From: Desulfurococcales archaeon
GTDB lineage: Archaea; Thermoproteota; Thermoprotei_A; Sulfolobales; Acidilobaceae
Assembly: GCA_015521115.1 (NCBI GenBank)
Contig: WAOT01000001.1
Span: 62,001-126,000, forward strand
Length of the DNA stretch: 64,000 nt
Reading direction: 5' to 3'
Shown here: piece after piece, positions 1 to 8,250 of the stretch
How the letters are laid out: every line of letters starts with the position of its first letter
Numbering within the stretch: position 1 is the first letter of the stretch
Program-made: the position numbers and the translations under genes
Notes under the pieces: generated by a model
The model's input: only the letters and a program-made list of their open reading frames with translations
Told to the model about the DNA's origin: nothing
Database searches by the model: none

Positions 1-1
1 C

Positions 2-556
2 ACTAAACTGTTCGAGGAGAAGAGTGTGAGGAGCCTCCAAATGGAGGACAAGGGCCTCCTAGCCGACATGCAGGAGCAGTCGAAGTTCACTATGTACACG
101 AGCGTGGGGATGTTCGTCACACTCTTCTACTTCATAATATTCTGGAAGTACATAGACCCCCTACACGCACTCTTCGCACAATGGGTAGCAGACAAGCTCG
201 CACTCTTCCTAGCGTTCCTCATATACTTCGAGGGCGTCTTCATACTCAACCAACTATTCATGATCTGGGGGCTAAAAAAGGTGGGCAAAGTACCCATAGT
301 ACAGGTGGCACAGTCCTACACGGTGACAGATAAGGGCATCGTCATAGGCGGGCTAGTGGGGAAGAACACCATACTATTCCCCCTACCCGAGGACACCTAC
401 GTGGTTAAGAATGAGAGGAGGAAGTTCGTCGAGCTCATAAGACACGGTAAGAGGTCAATCGTTAGAATACGCTTCTACACTAGAAGGGTCAAGAGGCTAG
501 AGGAGATACTCAGAAAGTACGGTAAAGCGAGACCCATCGAGCAGAAGCCAAGCTAA
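2..556 (+). CDS. Small two-helix membrane protein, 5' end outside window
   Basis: The frame is open from base 2, so the gene may begin before the window. Internal starts are GTG at 26 and ATG at 41; the latter has GAGGAG about 8 nt upstream. Two hydrophobic segments lie near residues 25-45 and 58-85, followed by a soluble, strongly basic C-terminal part. This looks like a membrane anchor with a cytoplasmic nucleic-acid- or lipid-facing tail. A DUF2208-type archaeal membrane protein is possible, but I cannot confirm the family. No catalytic motif is visible. The gene is followed by a short spacer and an unrelated amidohydrolase on the same strand. Confidence 0.65.
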   Translation, partial: TKLFEEKSVRSLQMEDKGLLADMQEQSKFTMYTSVGMFVTLFYFIIFWKYIDPLHALFAQWVADKLALFLAFLIYFEGVFILNQLFMIWGLKKVGKVPIVQVAQSYTVTDKGIVIGGLVGKNTILFPLPEDTYVVKNERRKFVELIRHGKRSIVRIRFYTRRVKRLEEILRKYGKARPIEQKPS

Positions 557-628
557 GCAACAAACCACCAAGCCTGACTGGCACCAAACGGGGGATACAA
601 GGGAAAGCCTCGCTACGGGGGTAGCCGG

Positions 629-1744
629 TTGGAGAAGGCTATCAGATTCGGAGCAGCCCTAACGGGTGAGAGCCTAGAGCTGAAGGGCCCGGGATGCCTC
701 TGGCTTGACTCGGGGCGTATATCCTCTATCACCTCCACAGGCAGCTGCCCCCAAAATGCTCTAGGCGGGGACAGGCTTCTCATCCTCCCCCAGCCCGGCC
801 TGGCCCACGCACACAGTGCCGACTACGCCTTCACAGAATATGGGGCCAAGAAGCCGATATCAGCCCTAGTCAGCTACCCTGGGGGTGAGAAGCACAAGAG
901 GCTCATCAGACTTTCTCGGTCAAAGCTTGTCGAGGCCACAAGACGCTACTACCTTGAAGCCCTAAGGCTCGGCGTAGGGGTGATACTCGACTTCAGAGAG
1001 ATGGGCGGGTACGGGTGTGAGACCGCCAGACAAGCCCTTGCCGGGGTTGAGGGGCTCGACGTTGTACTTCTTGGGCGTCCAGGCCCAGGATGGCCCGGAG
1101 CATGCGATGGGCTCGGCATATCTTCACCTTTAGACTACCCATTGGAGGATCTCAAGAGCCTTGTCAAGATATACAGGCCCTCAGCAGCACATGTGGCTGA
1201 GACCCCCGCAACACTAGAGGCCGGGGACTTCGACCTCGCCGTGGAATTAGGCTTCGACTTCATAATACACGGTACCTTCCTCCGCAGGGAACACTTGGGG
1301 GAGCTGGCCAAGCGTGGGATAGGGCTAGTTTTTAGCGTCAGGAGCAATATGTGGCACGGCCTTGGGCTCCCGCCTGTACTCGAAGCGCTGGGCGAGGAGG
1401 GCCTGCTAGTGGCTTTAGGGTCGGATAATGCGGCATGGATCCCCCCAGACCCTTGGGGAGAGCTATCAGGCGCCCTCTACGCTGCTAGGCTGCAGGGGTT
1501 CGTTGCTGAGGAGGAAGCCCGTAAACTCCTGTCCGCGGCCTTCATAGCCCCCTACGTACTAGCAGGCCTCAAACCCAGGCTGGTCGCTGAGGGTTCAGAT
1601 GCCCACCTCGTAGGTCTCTACGTTGACGTTGACAGCCTGCTAGACTCCGAGTCTCCGATGCTTTGGATTGCTAAAAGGGTGGGAGCAGGGCTTATTGTGA
1701 TAAGGGTTGATGGGGAAAGAGTCTCGAAGCCCTTTATAGGTTAG
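629..1744 (+). CDS. Amidohydrolase-superfamily protein (cytosine deaminase/imidazolonepropionase-like)
   Basis: The start is TTG with GGGGGT about 7 nt upstream. The protein of 371 aa has the amidohydrolase layout: a short N-terminal beta part, then HAHS (about residues 59-62) as the first metal-binding HxH, a histidine in HVAET (about 187), a histidine in HGTF (about 214), and GSDNAAW (about 267) carrying the catalytic aspartate. Members hydrolyse C-N bonds in purines, pyrimidines or cyclic ureas using Zn or Fe in a TIM barrel. The substrate cannot be read from the sequence, and the neighbours give no clear pathway. It ends 4 bp inside the convergent SCP2 gene. Confidence 0.8.
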   Translation: MEKAIRFGAALTGESLELKGPGCLWLDSGRISSITSTGSCPQNALGGDRLLILPQPGLAHAHSADYAFTEYGAKKPISALVSYPGGEKHKRLIRLSRSKLVEATRRYYLEALRLGVGVILDFREMGGYGCETARQALAGVEGLDVVLLGRPGPGWPGACDGLGISSPLDYPLEDLKSLVKIYRPSAAHVAETPATLEAGDFDLAVELGFDFIIHGTFLRREHLGELAKRGIGLVFSVRSNMWHGLGLPPVLEALGEEGLLVALGSDNAAWIPPDPWGELSGALYAARLQGFVAEEEARKLLSAAFIAPYVLAGLKPRLVAEGSDAHLVGLYVDVDSLLDSESPMLWIAKRVGAGLIVIRVDGERVSKPFIG

Positions 1745-2094
1745 ACTTTGCCTGTCCCGAGGTCTATGAGCTTCTTCAAGTTCATAGTGTCTAGCACATT
1801 CCCCGTTATGGCGATCTTCCTCATCATGAACGCCTTCATAGCGTCCAGCTCCCCACTGAGCACTTTCTTCAGCGTGTCACTATCAGTTGTCAGAGTTGCG
1901 ATGGGCCTGGGGTGCTTGCCCTCCACTACCTTTAGCTCCCCATCCTTTATTTCGATGTAGAATTCCCCGTTATCCTTAACAACGAACTGGTAGACCTTGC
2001 TCCAGCCCTTGATCGACGGATCCTTCTCAAGGGCCTTCTTGAATAGATCCTCGATCACAGTCTTGAACTCTTCTAGACCCGCCACTTCACACAC
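1741..2094 (-). CDS. SCP2 sterol-carrier-domain protein
   Basis: This 117-aa protein is a single SCP2-like lipid-binding domain. It has the alternating pattern of the family, with an acidic N-terminal helix, a short beta sheet, PIATLTTDSDTLKKVL and a GKV end. In archaea such proteins are thought to bind acyl-CoA or isoprenoid lipids. It diverges from a thiolase/DUF35 operon, which fits acyl-CoA or mevalonate-type metabolism, although the partnership is inferred. TATA-like elements lie in the shared upstream region near 2184-2220. Confidence 0.85.
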   Translation of the reverse strand: MCEVAGLEEFKTVIEDLFKKALEKDPSIKGWSKVYQFVVKDNGEFYIEIKDGELKVVEGKHPRPIATLTTDSDTLKKVLSGELDAMKAFMMRKIAITGNVLDTMNLKKLIDLGTGKV

Positions 2095-2330
2095 CTCTCT
2101 CGCGTTCCTGCTGTCAAGATATAGCTCATTGGGCGAGGGATGAATTTGTTGAAGTTCATTGAGAAATACACGACGATGAAGCCTGCTTATATAGACTGTC
2201 CCTCTCTCGACCTATTTATACCCAGTTAATGGAGTGTATTGTGTTCTGCATATGTATAACAACCCATATCCCCTTGACACCACCTAGACCTGTAGTGAAG
2301 TCCTCTAACAACTCGGGAGGGTGTATAGGT

Positions 2331-3524
2331 GTGGCTAGAAGAGTAGCAATCGTGGGAACAGGACACTCAAAGTTCGGTGTAAGAAATGATGTAAACATAG
2401 CTGAGCTTGCCTACGAGTCCATCACTCAGGCGATAAGAGAGGCAAACATAGAGAAGGACGAGATCGACCTCGTAATAACAGGTTACGTCGGCGGGTGGAG
2501 CAGTGAGCCGCTAGCACCTCCACTGCTCCTCGAGTATACTGGGCTGACAGGAAAGCCGGGATACAGGGTTGAAGCTGCGTGTGCCACGGGCAGCGCCGCC
2601 ATAAAGGCAGCTTACGACGCAATCAGCGCTGGTGAGGCAGATATAGCCCTGGTAGTGGGAGTAGAGAAGATGAATGAGAGCCCCACCCCCACCGTTGTCG
2701 AGTTCATCGGTAGAGCAGGCAACTACTTCTGGGAGTTCGAGAACTTCGGCCTCACATTCCCCGGCTACTACGCACTATATGCGACAGCCTACATGCAACA
2801 GTATGGAGCGACTGAGGAGGACTTCTGCCGCGTCGCTGTTAAGAACCACTACTACGCTAGCATGAACCCCAAGGCCCAGTTCCCCAGGAAGATAACGCTA
2901 GAGCAGTGCATGGGCTCAAGGTACATTGCATGGCCACTCAAACTCTTCGACTGCAGCCCGATAACTGACGGTAGCGCTGCAGTGGTGCTTGCAAGCGAGG
3001 AGGTAGCTAAGAAGCTCACCGACAGCCCCGTATGGATTGAGGCGATAGGCGCAAGCATAGGGACAAGCAACCTATCAAAGAGGCCGGGCTTCACCAGCCT
3101 CCCTGCAGCGGTGACTGCCGCCAAGGCAGCCTACAAGAAGGCCGGAATAGACCCCGACAACCCAGCGAAATACATCGACGTGGCTGAGGTTCACGACTGC
3201 TTCACTATAGCCGAGATCTTAGCGTATGAAGACCTAGGCTTCGCCAAGAGGGGAGAAGGCTACAAGCTCATAAGAGAGGAGCAGACCTACATCGGAGGCA
3301 AGATCCCCGTCAACCTCAGCGGAGGCCTGAAGGCTAAGGGCCACCCACTGGCCGCCACGGGAGTCAGCATGGCTGTCGAGCTGGCGAGACAGCTGCTAGG
3401 CAAGGTGGAGAAGGGCAGGCAGGCACCAATAAAGAACGGTAGAGCCCTAGCCCACAACATCGGAGGCACAGGCCACTACGCATACGTGACTATTTACTCG
3501 CTCGAGAAGCCCAGGCAGGCATAA
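2331..3524 (+). CDS. Thiolase-family acyl-CoA acetyltransferase
   Basis: I place the start at GTG 2331, which has GGGAGGG about 12 nt upstream; the frame is open back to 2229 but that part looks non-coding. The protein of about 397 aa has the thiolase nucleophile cysteine in EAACATGSAA, the VHDCF segment, and the C-terminal GHPLAATG histidine and NIGGTG motifs. Archaeal thiolases of this SCP2-thiolase-like group make acetoacetyl-CoA and channel it to HMG-CoA synthase through a DUF35 scaffold. The following gene is a DUF35 protein 13 bp downstream, so the pair probably forms a complex. No HMG-CoA synthase is in the window, so the substrate could also be another acyl-CoA. Confidence 0.9.
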   Translation: MARRVAIVGTGHSKFGVRNDVNIAELAYESITQAIREANIEKDEIDLVITGYVGGWSSEPLAPPLLLEYTGLTGKPGYRVEAACATGSAAIKAAYDAISAGEADIALVVGVEKMNESPTPTVVEFIGRAGNYFWEFENFGLTFPGYYALYATAYMQQYGATEEDFCRVAVKNHYYASMNPKAQFPRKITLEQCMGSRYIAWPLKLFDCSPITDGSAAVVLASEEVAKKLTDSPVWIEAIGASIGTSNLSKRPGFTSLPAAVTAAKAAYKKAGIDPDNPAKYIDVAEVHDCFTIAEILAYEDLGFAKRGEGYKLIREEQTYIGGKIPVNLSGGLKAKGHPLAATGVSMAVELARQLLGKVEKGRQAPIKNGRALAHNIGGTGHYAYVTIYSLEKPRQA

Positions 3525-3537
3525 GGGGGTGTTAGAG

Positions 3538-4077
3538 ATGAGCACGCAGAGAGAGCAGGCGGACATGTTCCTCGCCCAGATGGATCAGTTCGCAGAGACC
3601 ATGAAGCAGAGCGTGGGAGCGCCAATACTCTTCGACCAGAAGACAGGAGCGGCTCTATGGTGGGATCAGAGGGAGATGAAACTCCGCTTCATAATAAGCA
3701 TTGAAAAGATCAGGAAGTTCTTCGAGGCCCTCTCCGAGGGTAAGCTCCTCGCCACTAAATGTAAGAAGAGCGGGCAAATACTGTTCCCGCCACAGGCATT
3801 CTGCCCTGACCCCGAGGATGAGATCGAGTGGGTAGAGCTCCCCAAGGAGGGAGAACTCCTGACATGGACAGTAATTTACACTAAGCCCTACAGCTTCGGC
3901 CACTACCCGGACTACACTGTCGGCATAGCTAGGCTCACAAACGGAGTCCAGGTTCTAGCGTGGGTTAGAGAGACTGACCCGAAGAAGCTAAGGGCAGGGA
4001 TGAAGGTGAAGATCGAGATCGTTAAGAGACAGCCAGAAAACTACCTCACATACGAGATAGTCCCCGTAGAGGAGTAA
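3538..4077 (+). CDS. DUF35 OB-fold acyl-CoA-associated protein
   Basis: ATG 3538 is preceded by GGGGGTG at ideal spacing; it starts 13 bp after the thiolase. The product is about 179 aa. The C-terminal half is a DUF35 OB fold (LLTWTVIYTKP to the end). The N-terminal rubredoxin-like zinc ribbon is degenerate: only the cysteine in ATKCKK and the one in AFCPD remain of the usual four. An extra N-terminal helical stretch of about 65 residues precedes the ribbon. In archaea DUF35 bridges thiolase and HMG-CoA synthase and binds CoA. Here it likely serves the upstream thiolase. Confidence 0.85.
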   Translation: MSTQREQADMFLAQMDQFAETMKQSVGAPILFDQKTGAALWWDQREMKLRFIISIEKIRKFFEALSEGKLLATKCKKSGQILFPPQAFCPDPEDEIEWVELPKEGELLTWTVIYTKPYSFGHYPDYTVGIARLTNGVQVLAWVRETDPKKLRAGMKVKIEIVKRQPENYLTYEIVPVEE

Positions 4078-4094
4078 CGCTTTCATTAAACCTT

Positions 4095-4904
4095 TCAACG
4101 TTTTTCCACGAGCCCATATAGATCCCTTCTCCTAAGCTCTAGGAGGGGCAGCTTTGATCTCGCCTCCATCAACACCCTACCGTCTAAAACTGCCTCCAAC
4201 ACCTTCTCCCCGATCCCAGCCTCAGCGACCACGACACCGTAGGGGTCTACAACTAGGCTCCTGCCTGTGAACCTCTCACCGTAAAGAATGGCCCCTATAA
4301 CGTATGAGACATTCTCATGGGCCCTAGCCTGTGCGAGAACCCTGTAGGTCTCCTCCTTAAGATGGCCTGTATACCAGGCGCTTGGGATGAAGAACACGTC
4401 GACACCTTTCTCAGCCTGCAGCCTGAAGAGCTCGGGATACCGGATCTCAAAGCAGATTGCTAGCCCCACTCTAGCACCGCATAGCTCTACAGGCTCGAAG
4501 AGCTCTTCTCCAGCTAGGATCTTCTCGCTCTCCCGGTATCCTAGGATGTCGAAGAGGTGGGTCTTCCTGTAAACTGATATTACATCGCCGTTGGGGTCTA
4601 TAAGGACAGCAGTATTATACACCCTAGGAGGCTCTGGGCTCTTCTCGAATAACGTCCCGATCACGCAGGAGCCCTTCTCCCTAGCGACGTTTCTGAGTGT
4701 GTTGACCCATGACCCGTCTAGCGTCTCACTAGTTTTGTAGAGGGTTTCAGGGTCGAGATCCGTTGGGTCTACCATCGCGTATTCAGGCATAACGATAATA
4801 TCTCCCCTAGCCTCTGACACCAGCTTCTTCAACTTCTCGAGTGCTTCCGCCTTAGTCCGGGAGGCGCTCATCTGGAGTACGGATACTACCAGTTCCTCGT
4901 CCAT
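4095..4904 (-). CDS. Nitrilase-superfamily carbon-nitrogen hydrolase
   Basis: The 269-aa protein has the full Glu-Lys-Cys triad of the CN-hydrolase family: PEYAM (Glu near residue 41), YRKTHLF (Lys near 113) and AICFEIRYPE (Cys near 147). Such enzymes cleave amides or nitriles, for example omega-amidase or N-carbamoyl hydrolase. The ATG overlaps the stop of the upstream aminotransferase in a TAATG junction, so the two are translationally coupled. An omega-amidase acting after a transaminase is one plausible reading, but the substrate is not determined. Confidence 0.88.
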   Translation of the reverse strand: MDEELVVSVLQMSASRTKAEALEKLKKLVSEARGDIIVMPEYAMVDPTDLDPETLYKTSETLDGSWVNTLRNVAREKGSCVIGTLFEKSPEPPRVYNTAVLIDPNGDVISVYRKTHLFDILGYRESEKILAGEELFEPVELCGARVGLAICFEIRYPELFRLQAEKGVDVFFIPSAWYTGHLKEETYRVLAQARAHENVSYVIGAILYGERFTGRSLVVDPYGVVVAEAGIGEKVLEAVLDGRVLMEARSKLPLLELRRRDLYGLVEKR

Positions 4905-6139
4905 TATCCCCTACCTCCACTCAGCCTCTTCAACTCCTCCACGAACACTTGTATATCGTCCGAGTTGTTATAGATGTGGAAGGATATCCTAATACCGTGG
5001 AAGCCCGCCTGCCCTCTGCAAGATACCGCGACTCCCCTCCTCTCGAGCTCCTTGCACAGCTCGTACTCCCTCGCAGGCTTCATCCCCGTCCTCACGAGCA
5101 GTATTCCGCTTTTAGAGTCAAAACTATAATCTTGGAGAGCGTAGCTGAAGCCAGCGTCCTCAAGCATGTCCTCAGCAACTTTTCTAAGCCCTAAAATGTG
5201 ATCTTGAACGGCCTCCAAGCTTATACTGTTCAGGTAGCTTGCCACGTGGAACGCTGAGTTTACACTCATTGGGGGAGGGGTGTTGATCATCATGAACCTG
5301 TCGGCATCCTCTTTCAATGCTAGTGACCCGAGGAGCCTGCCTTCAGGGCTGCAGTAGTCTCGCTCTGAGTATAAGGAATTCTTCAAGTTGAACACGTATG
5401 GCCTAACATCCTCCCTAAGCACCCTGTCGGATACGTGAACTACACCTAGAGACCCTAGAGGGTCGAGCAACCACTTCCTCGTAGTCGAGCATAGAAAGTC
5501 GACGCCTGATGCCTCCGGGTCTAGGGGGAGCTGTCCCACCTGCTGGGCTCCATCAACGACTAGCCAGGCCCCATCTCTTCTAGCCTTCGACCCGACCTTC
5601 CCGATCCTGGCACGGTAGCCTGTGACCCACTCCACACTGCTAGCCACAACTATGTGTCCACCCTCATCTATGAACCTCTCGGCATCCTCCTCCCACTCCG
5701 GCACCCCCTCACGGCCAATGAACTCTAGGGAGCTGCACGCATAGCCTAGGCTCTCACAGAGGGATCGAACCGCCTGCACTACGCCAGGGTACTCATGGAC
5801 TGTGAGGGCGACCCTGGCTCGCTCCCTTCTAGTCTTGTATATGTGTAGGACTAGGGAGGCGACAGCCTTGACAATGCAGGACGTGGTGCTCATCTCCAAA
5901 GTTATGTTATCGGGTCTGCGGCTCTGTAGGAGCCTTGTTAGCTCCCTCTTCAGGTATGCATACTGGAGCCTAGCGTCTCTAAGCTTCCCATGGGGATCCG
6001 AGATGTATTCTATAACTCCCCGGACAAGTTCGTCCCTAACAGTTGCAGGCATGAGGCCGACGAGTGCAGTATTGAGGTAGCTCCTATAGAACCCTAAAGC
6101 GGGGAAGTCCCCTCTAATATAGGTTGAAAGCAACACCAA
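4904..6139 (-). CDS. Class V PLP-dependent aminotransferase
   Basis: The 411-aa protein belongs to the cysteine-desulfurase/kynureninase-like fold type I group. It has a VVDGAQQVG segment that holds the PLP aspartate and STTRKWLLDP with the Schiff-base lysine. No conserved cysteine loop typical of IscS or SufS is apparent, so cysteine desulfurase is not supported; an isopenicillin-N-epimerase-like or other transaminase role is likelier. The best start is TTG 6139 or GTG 6136. It forms a two-gene unit with the downstream nitrilase through a 1-bp overlap. Confidence 0.85.
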   Translation of the reverse strand: MVLLSTYIRGDFPALGFYRSYLNTALVGLMPATVRDELVRGVIEYISDPHGKLRDARLQYAYLKRELTRLLQSRRPDNITLEMSTTSCIVKAVASLVLHIYKTRRERARVALTVHEYPGVVQAVRSLCESLGYACSSLEFIGREGVPEWEEDAERFIDEGGHIVVASSVEWVTGYRARIGKVGSKARRDGAWLVVDGAQQVGQLPLDPEASGVDFLCSTTRKWLLDPLGSLGVVHVSDRVLREDVRPYVFNLKNSLYSERDYCSPEGRLLGSLALKEDADRFMMINTPPPMSVNSAFHVASYLNSISLEAVQDHILGLRKVAEDMLEDAGFSYALQDYSFDSKSGILLVRTGMKPAREYELCKELERRGVAVSCRGQAGFHGIRISFHIYNNSDDIQVFVEELKRLSGGRG

Positions 6140-6523
6140 ACACCCAGAAAAGGCTAGCGTGTCACCAGCAGGAAGTTAAAGTGTTACCTCCACGTGCCGT
6201 TTGCCCCTAGGGGGTCATCCCAGCCATTTTTAGAGTTGTAGGGCCATGGGTGGCGGTCGAGCCCAACGGCACGGGATCCATCTAGGGCGAACCCTATAGG
6301 GCTTGGAGCGTAGCCCCCATCACCCCGTAAGGCTCTGATCCCTGACCGTCAGCAGGCTCCCCAATTGTCACTAATAAAGGTTTCTGCCCCGTGTAAACAA
6401 ATTATAGTATTAGCAGGTATAGATTACTCCTTAGAAGCTATTATACGTGATACTCAACATATATTTGTCTCGGCCATTCACGTACAATACTGGTTAGAAA
6501 AGCGCCAGAAGGGTGTAAATTCC
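6140..6523. other. 384-bp gene-free region with structured core
   Basis: There is no convincing ORF between the divergent aminotransferase and AbrB-PhoU genes. The reading frame of the latter extends upstream to 6365, but that part looks non-coding. The central section 6241-6359 is GC-rich and folds extensively (listed separately). The distal part 6365-6500 is AT-rich and contains TATA-like sequences expected of the AbrB-PhoU promoter. Confidence 0.6.
6241..6359 (+). ncRNA. Candidate structured RNA of unknown class
   Basis: Nested complementary segments give a multi-branched fold. P0 is 6241-6245 with 6355-6359. P1 is 6252-6258 with 6344-6350. P2 is 6259-6263 with 6331-6335. P3 is 6271-6275 with 6324-6328. 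Two hairpins sit inside P3: 6283-6287 with 6292-6296, and 6299-6303 with 6312-6316. P0 and P1 each include one G-U pair that works only if the plus strand is transcribed. A TATA-like ATTTTTAG lies near 6226-6233. It does not match the RNase P, SRP, 5S or C/D features I can recall. It could be an independent sRNA or a leader of the AbrB-PhoU mRNA. Confidence 0.45.
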
Positions 6524-7537
6524 ATGATTGAAAACGACAAGAATTTAGAGCCCAGGAAGGTGCAGAAGCTGGGAGCAAGCTCATTGATCGTGACACTCCC
6601 GAAGAGGTGGGCAACTACCCTGGGGATTAAGCCGGGCGACACGGTATACCTCAAGTACAGCGATACACATATAAAGATAATACCCCAATCAATTTTAGAC
6701 AATAACAAAACTATTGAAATAAATATAGGTAAAGATATACCGGAAAACCTTAGTAGAGTGGCTGTGAGCTGTCTGTACATTCTAGGAGTCGAGGACGCAA
6801 TCATAAATGTTCCCGGGGAGGAGAAGAGTAAGATACTCCTCGACATAAAATCAGCCTCACAGGATCTCGTAGGTGTCGACATTATAGAGGACAATGGGAG
6901 CCTGAGGTTTAGGGTGTTCATTGACCCAAAGAAGCTAGATTTCAATAGTATAATTAAGAATTTTGATAATATAATATCAATGTTAATAGAGAATATTTTA
7001 GAAATAATTGAGACTGGGATTGCAGATGAGAGGAAGAATGAGATCGTTAAACGTGATATAATAAGGTACCAGCACCTGTTACTCAGGCTGCTGAAGGAGC
7101 AGGCTAGGGATGACCCCCACTTCGCAAACGGATCAGAGAGCTGTAGCATTGGACTAGGGACGTATTTGGGCCTGGCCGCAGACTCGCTCCTCAACCTGGC
7201 AAGAACCCTTACAGAGCTCGTAAAGAGGGGGGAGAAGCCCGAATACAATGATGAGTCTGTAGCCCTCCTCAAGGAGGTTAAGAAGTTAATCAGTGAGATG
7301 CTCAGCATCTTTAGAACACGGGACGCTGACACATTAATGAGACTGAGAGAAAAGACCAACATGCTCCAGGTGAAACTCATGGAACACATAACTAGGGCAT
7401 CGTCTAAAACAGACGTCCTAGTCTCGTCCATGCTATTACCTGTGATCAGAATAATCAAGATCTACACTGGAATCCTATACTGCTACATACTAGAGAGGGA
7501 AGTGCTAAAACGGGGAGGGATATGGCCCTACTTCTGA
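6524..7537 (+). CDS. AbrB/SpoVT-PhoU domain phosphate-type regulator
   Basis: The start is taken as ATG 6524, because the conserved domain begins right after it. Residues about 8-50 form an AbrB/SpoVT swapped-hairpin DNA-binding domain (KLGASSLIVTLPKRWA, then GDTVYLKY). The rest is a helical PhoU-like repeat region. This archaeal architecture is annotated as a phosphate uptake or metal-responsive regulator. No Pst transporter lies nearby, so its regulon is unknown. The Cas4-like gene overlaps its 3' end by 16 nt, indicating cotranscription. Confidence 0.85.
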   Translation: MIENDKNLEPRKVQKLGASSLIVTLPKRWATTLGIKPGDTVYLKYSDTHIKIIPQSILDNNKTIEINIGKDIPENLSRVAVSCLYILGVEDAIINVPGEEKSKILLDIKSASQDLVGVDIIEDNGSLRFRVFIDPKKLDFNSIIKNFDNIISMLIENILEIIETGIADERKNEIVKRDIIRYQHLLLRLLKEQARDDPHFANGSESCSIGLGTYLGLAADSLLNLARTLTELVKRGEKPEYNDESVALLKEVKKLISEMLSIFRTRDADTLMRLREKTNMLQVKLMEHITRASSKTDVLVSSMLLPVIRIIKIYTGILYCYILEREVLKRGGIWPYF

Positions 7538-8136
7538 CGGGCTACCTGCTACAGAACATGGCGATCTGCGAATACAGGGGAGTGCTAGAGGGCAGCCAGG
7601 GAGGCCGGAGGAGACCTCCACCTCTGACAGCTAGGAGTATTATCTCGGCACACGTAGGTAAATGTGGGGATATGTTCTGTCTCGAAAGGAGGAGGTATCG
7701 GGGGCATGTTTTGGGGATAGAGTACGCAGTGAGCCCAGACCTTGTTATCACGAGTAAAGACGGGATCCCTCTTGCCGTCATGAAGGCGTCCTTGACCAGC
7801 TCAACAAGGAAAGACCACTACTTCACTAGGCTACTGCTCGAAGCTTATGCGATAATGAGGGAGGAGGGGGTTGAAAGTCTCATCCTAGCAGTTCTCCAAG
7901 CCGGAGATGCTACCAGCCTGCTGAGGGGTATAGCTTTTGTCCGAGACAACTGGGATCTAGCTCCCCACAAAGGTGACGGCTTCATAATCTCAACAAGACT
8001 CTATGACGAGCAGGAGGCACTATCAGTAATTGGCCGGGCAGCCCGTGTTCTCCTCGGAGAAGCAAAGCCTATGCCGAGGCCCGGGGCCGCCTGCAGGTAC
8101 TGCCCTTACAGGCAGAGCTGTCCATATGCCCCTTAA
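7522..8136 (+). CDS. Solo Cas4-like Fe-S protein with altered nuclease motif
   Basis: The 204-aa protein resembles Cas4/PD-(D/E)XK nucleases. It has an N-terminal LTGYLLQNMAIC segment with the first cluster cysteine (about residue 16) and a C-terminal CRYCPYRQSC triplet, together giving the four cysteines of a Cas4-type 4Fe-4S cluster. The core SPDLV aspartate and the MKAS lysine are kept, but the residue at the usual Glu of ExK appears to be Val (AVMK). The protein may therefore be a DNA-binding or inactive relative. No cas1, cas2 or CRISPR repeats are present in the window. The start is fixed by homology, because the SD is only 3 nt away. Confidence 0.75.
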   Translation: MALLLTGYLLQNMAICEYRGVLEGSQGGRRRPPPLTARSIISAHVGKCGDMFCLERRRYRGHVLGIEYAVSPDLVITSKDGIPLAVMKASLTSSTRKDHYFTRLLLEAYAIMREEGVESLILAVLQAGDATSLLRGIAFVRDNWDLAPHKGDGFIISTRLYDEQEALSVIGRAARVLLGEAKPMPRPGAACRYCPYRQSCPYAP

Positions 8137-8171
8137 CAATTAACACGTCCGCCCTACTAAGTACTAGGTGG

Positions 8172-8250
8172 GAGGGGCGGTGATGGAGAGGCCCGATCGC
8201 TGCTGATTACTTAATAGTGATGAGCGAACCCGAGTCTCGAGCCGCCCCTC
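8172..8250 (+). ncRNA. Possible C/D box guide RNA
   Basis: A perfect 9-bp terminal stem (8172-8180 with 8242-8250) encloses C-like GTGATGG (8180-8186), D' CTGA (8203-8206), a 10-nt spacer and perfect C' GTGATGA (8217-8223). The expected D box is imperfect: TCGA at 8237-8240, followed by a few extra bases. An AT-rich TATA-like stretch at 8133-8146 is suitably placed upstream. The 3' half runs antisense to the last codons of the neighbouring membrane-protein gene, whose tail is not part of its conserved domain. The imperfect D box keeps this tentative. Confidence 0.4.

Noticed and set aside
6478-7458. Long open frame of 326 codons on the minus strand
   Set aside because: It is the antisense shadow of the AbrB-PhoU gene, rich in serine and isoleucine without a domain.
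7522-8136. CRISPR-Cas locus suggested by the Cas4-like gene
   Set aside because: No repeats, cas1, cas2 or effector genes are within reach; the gene is a solo homologue.
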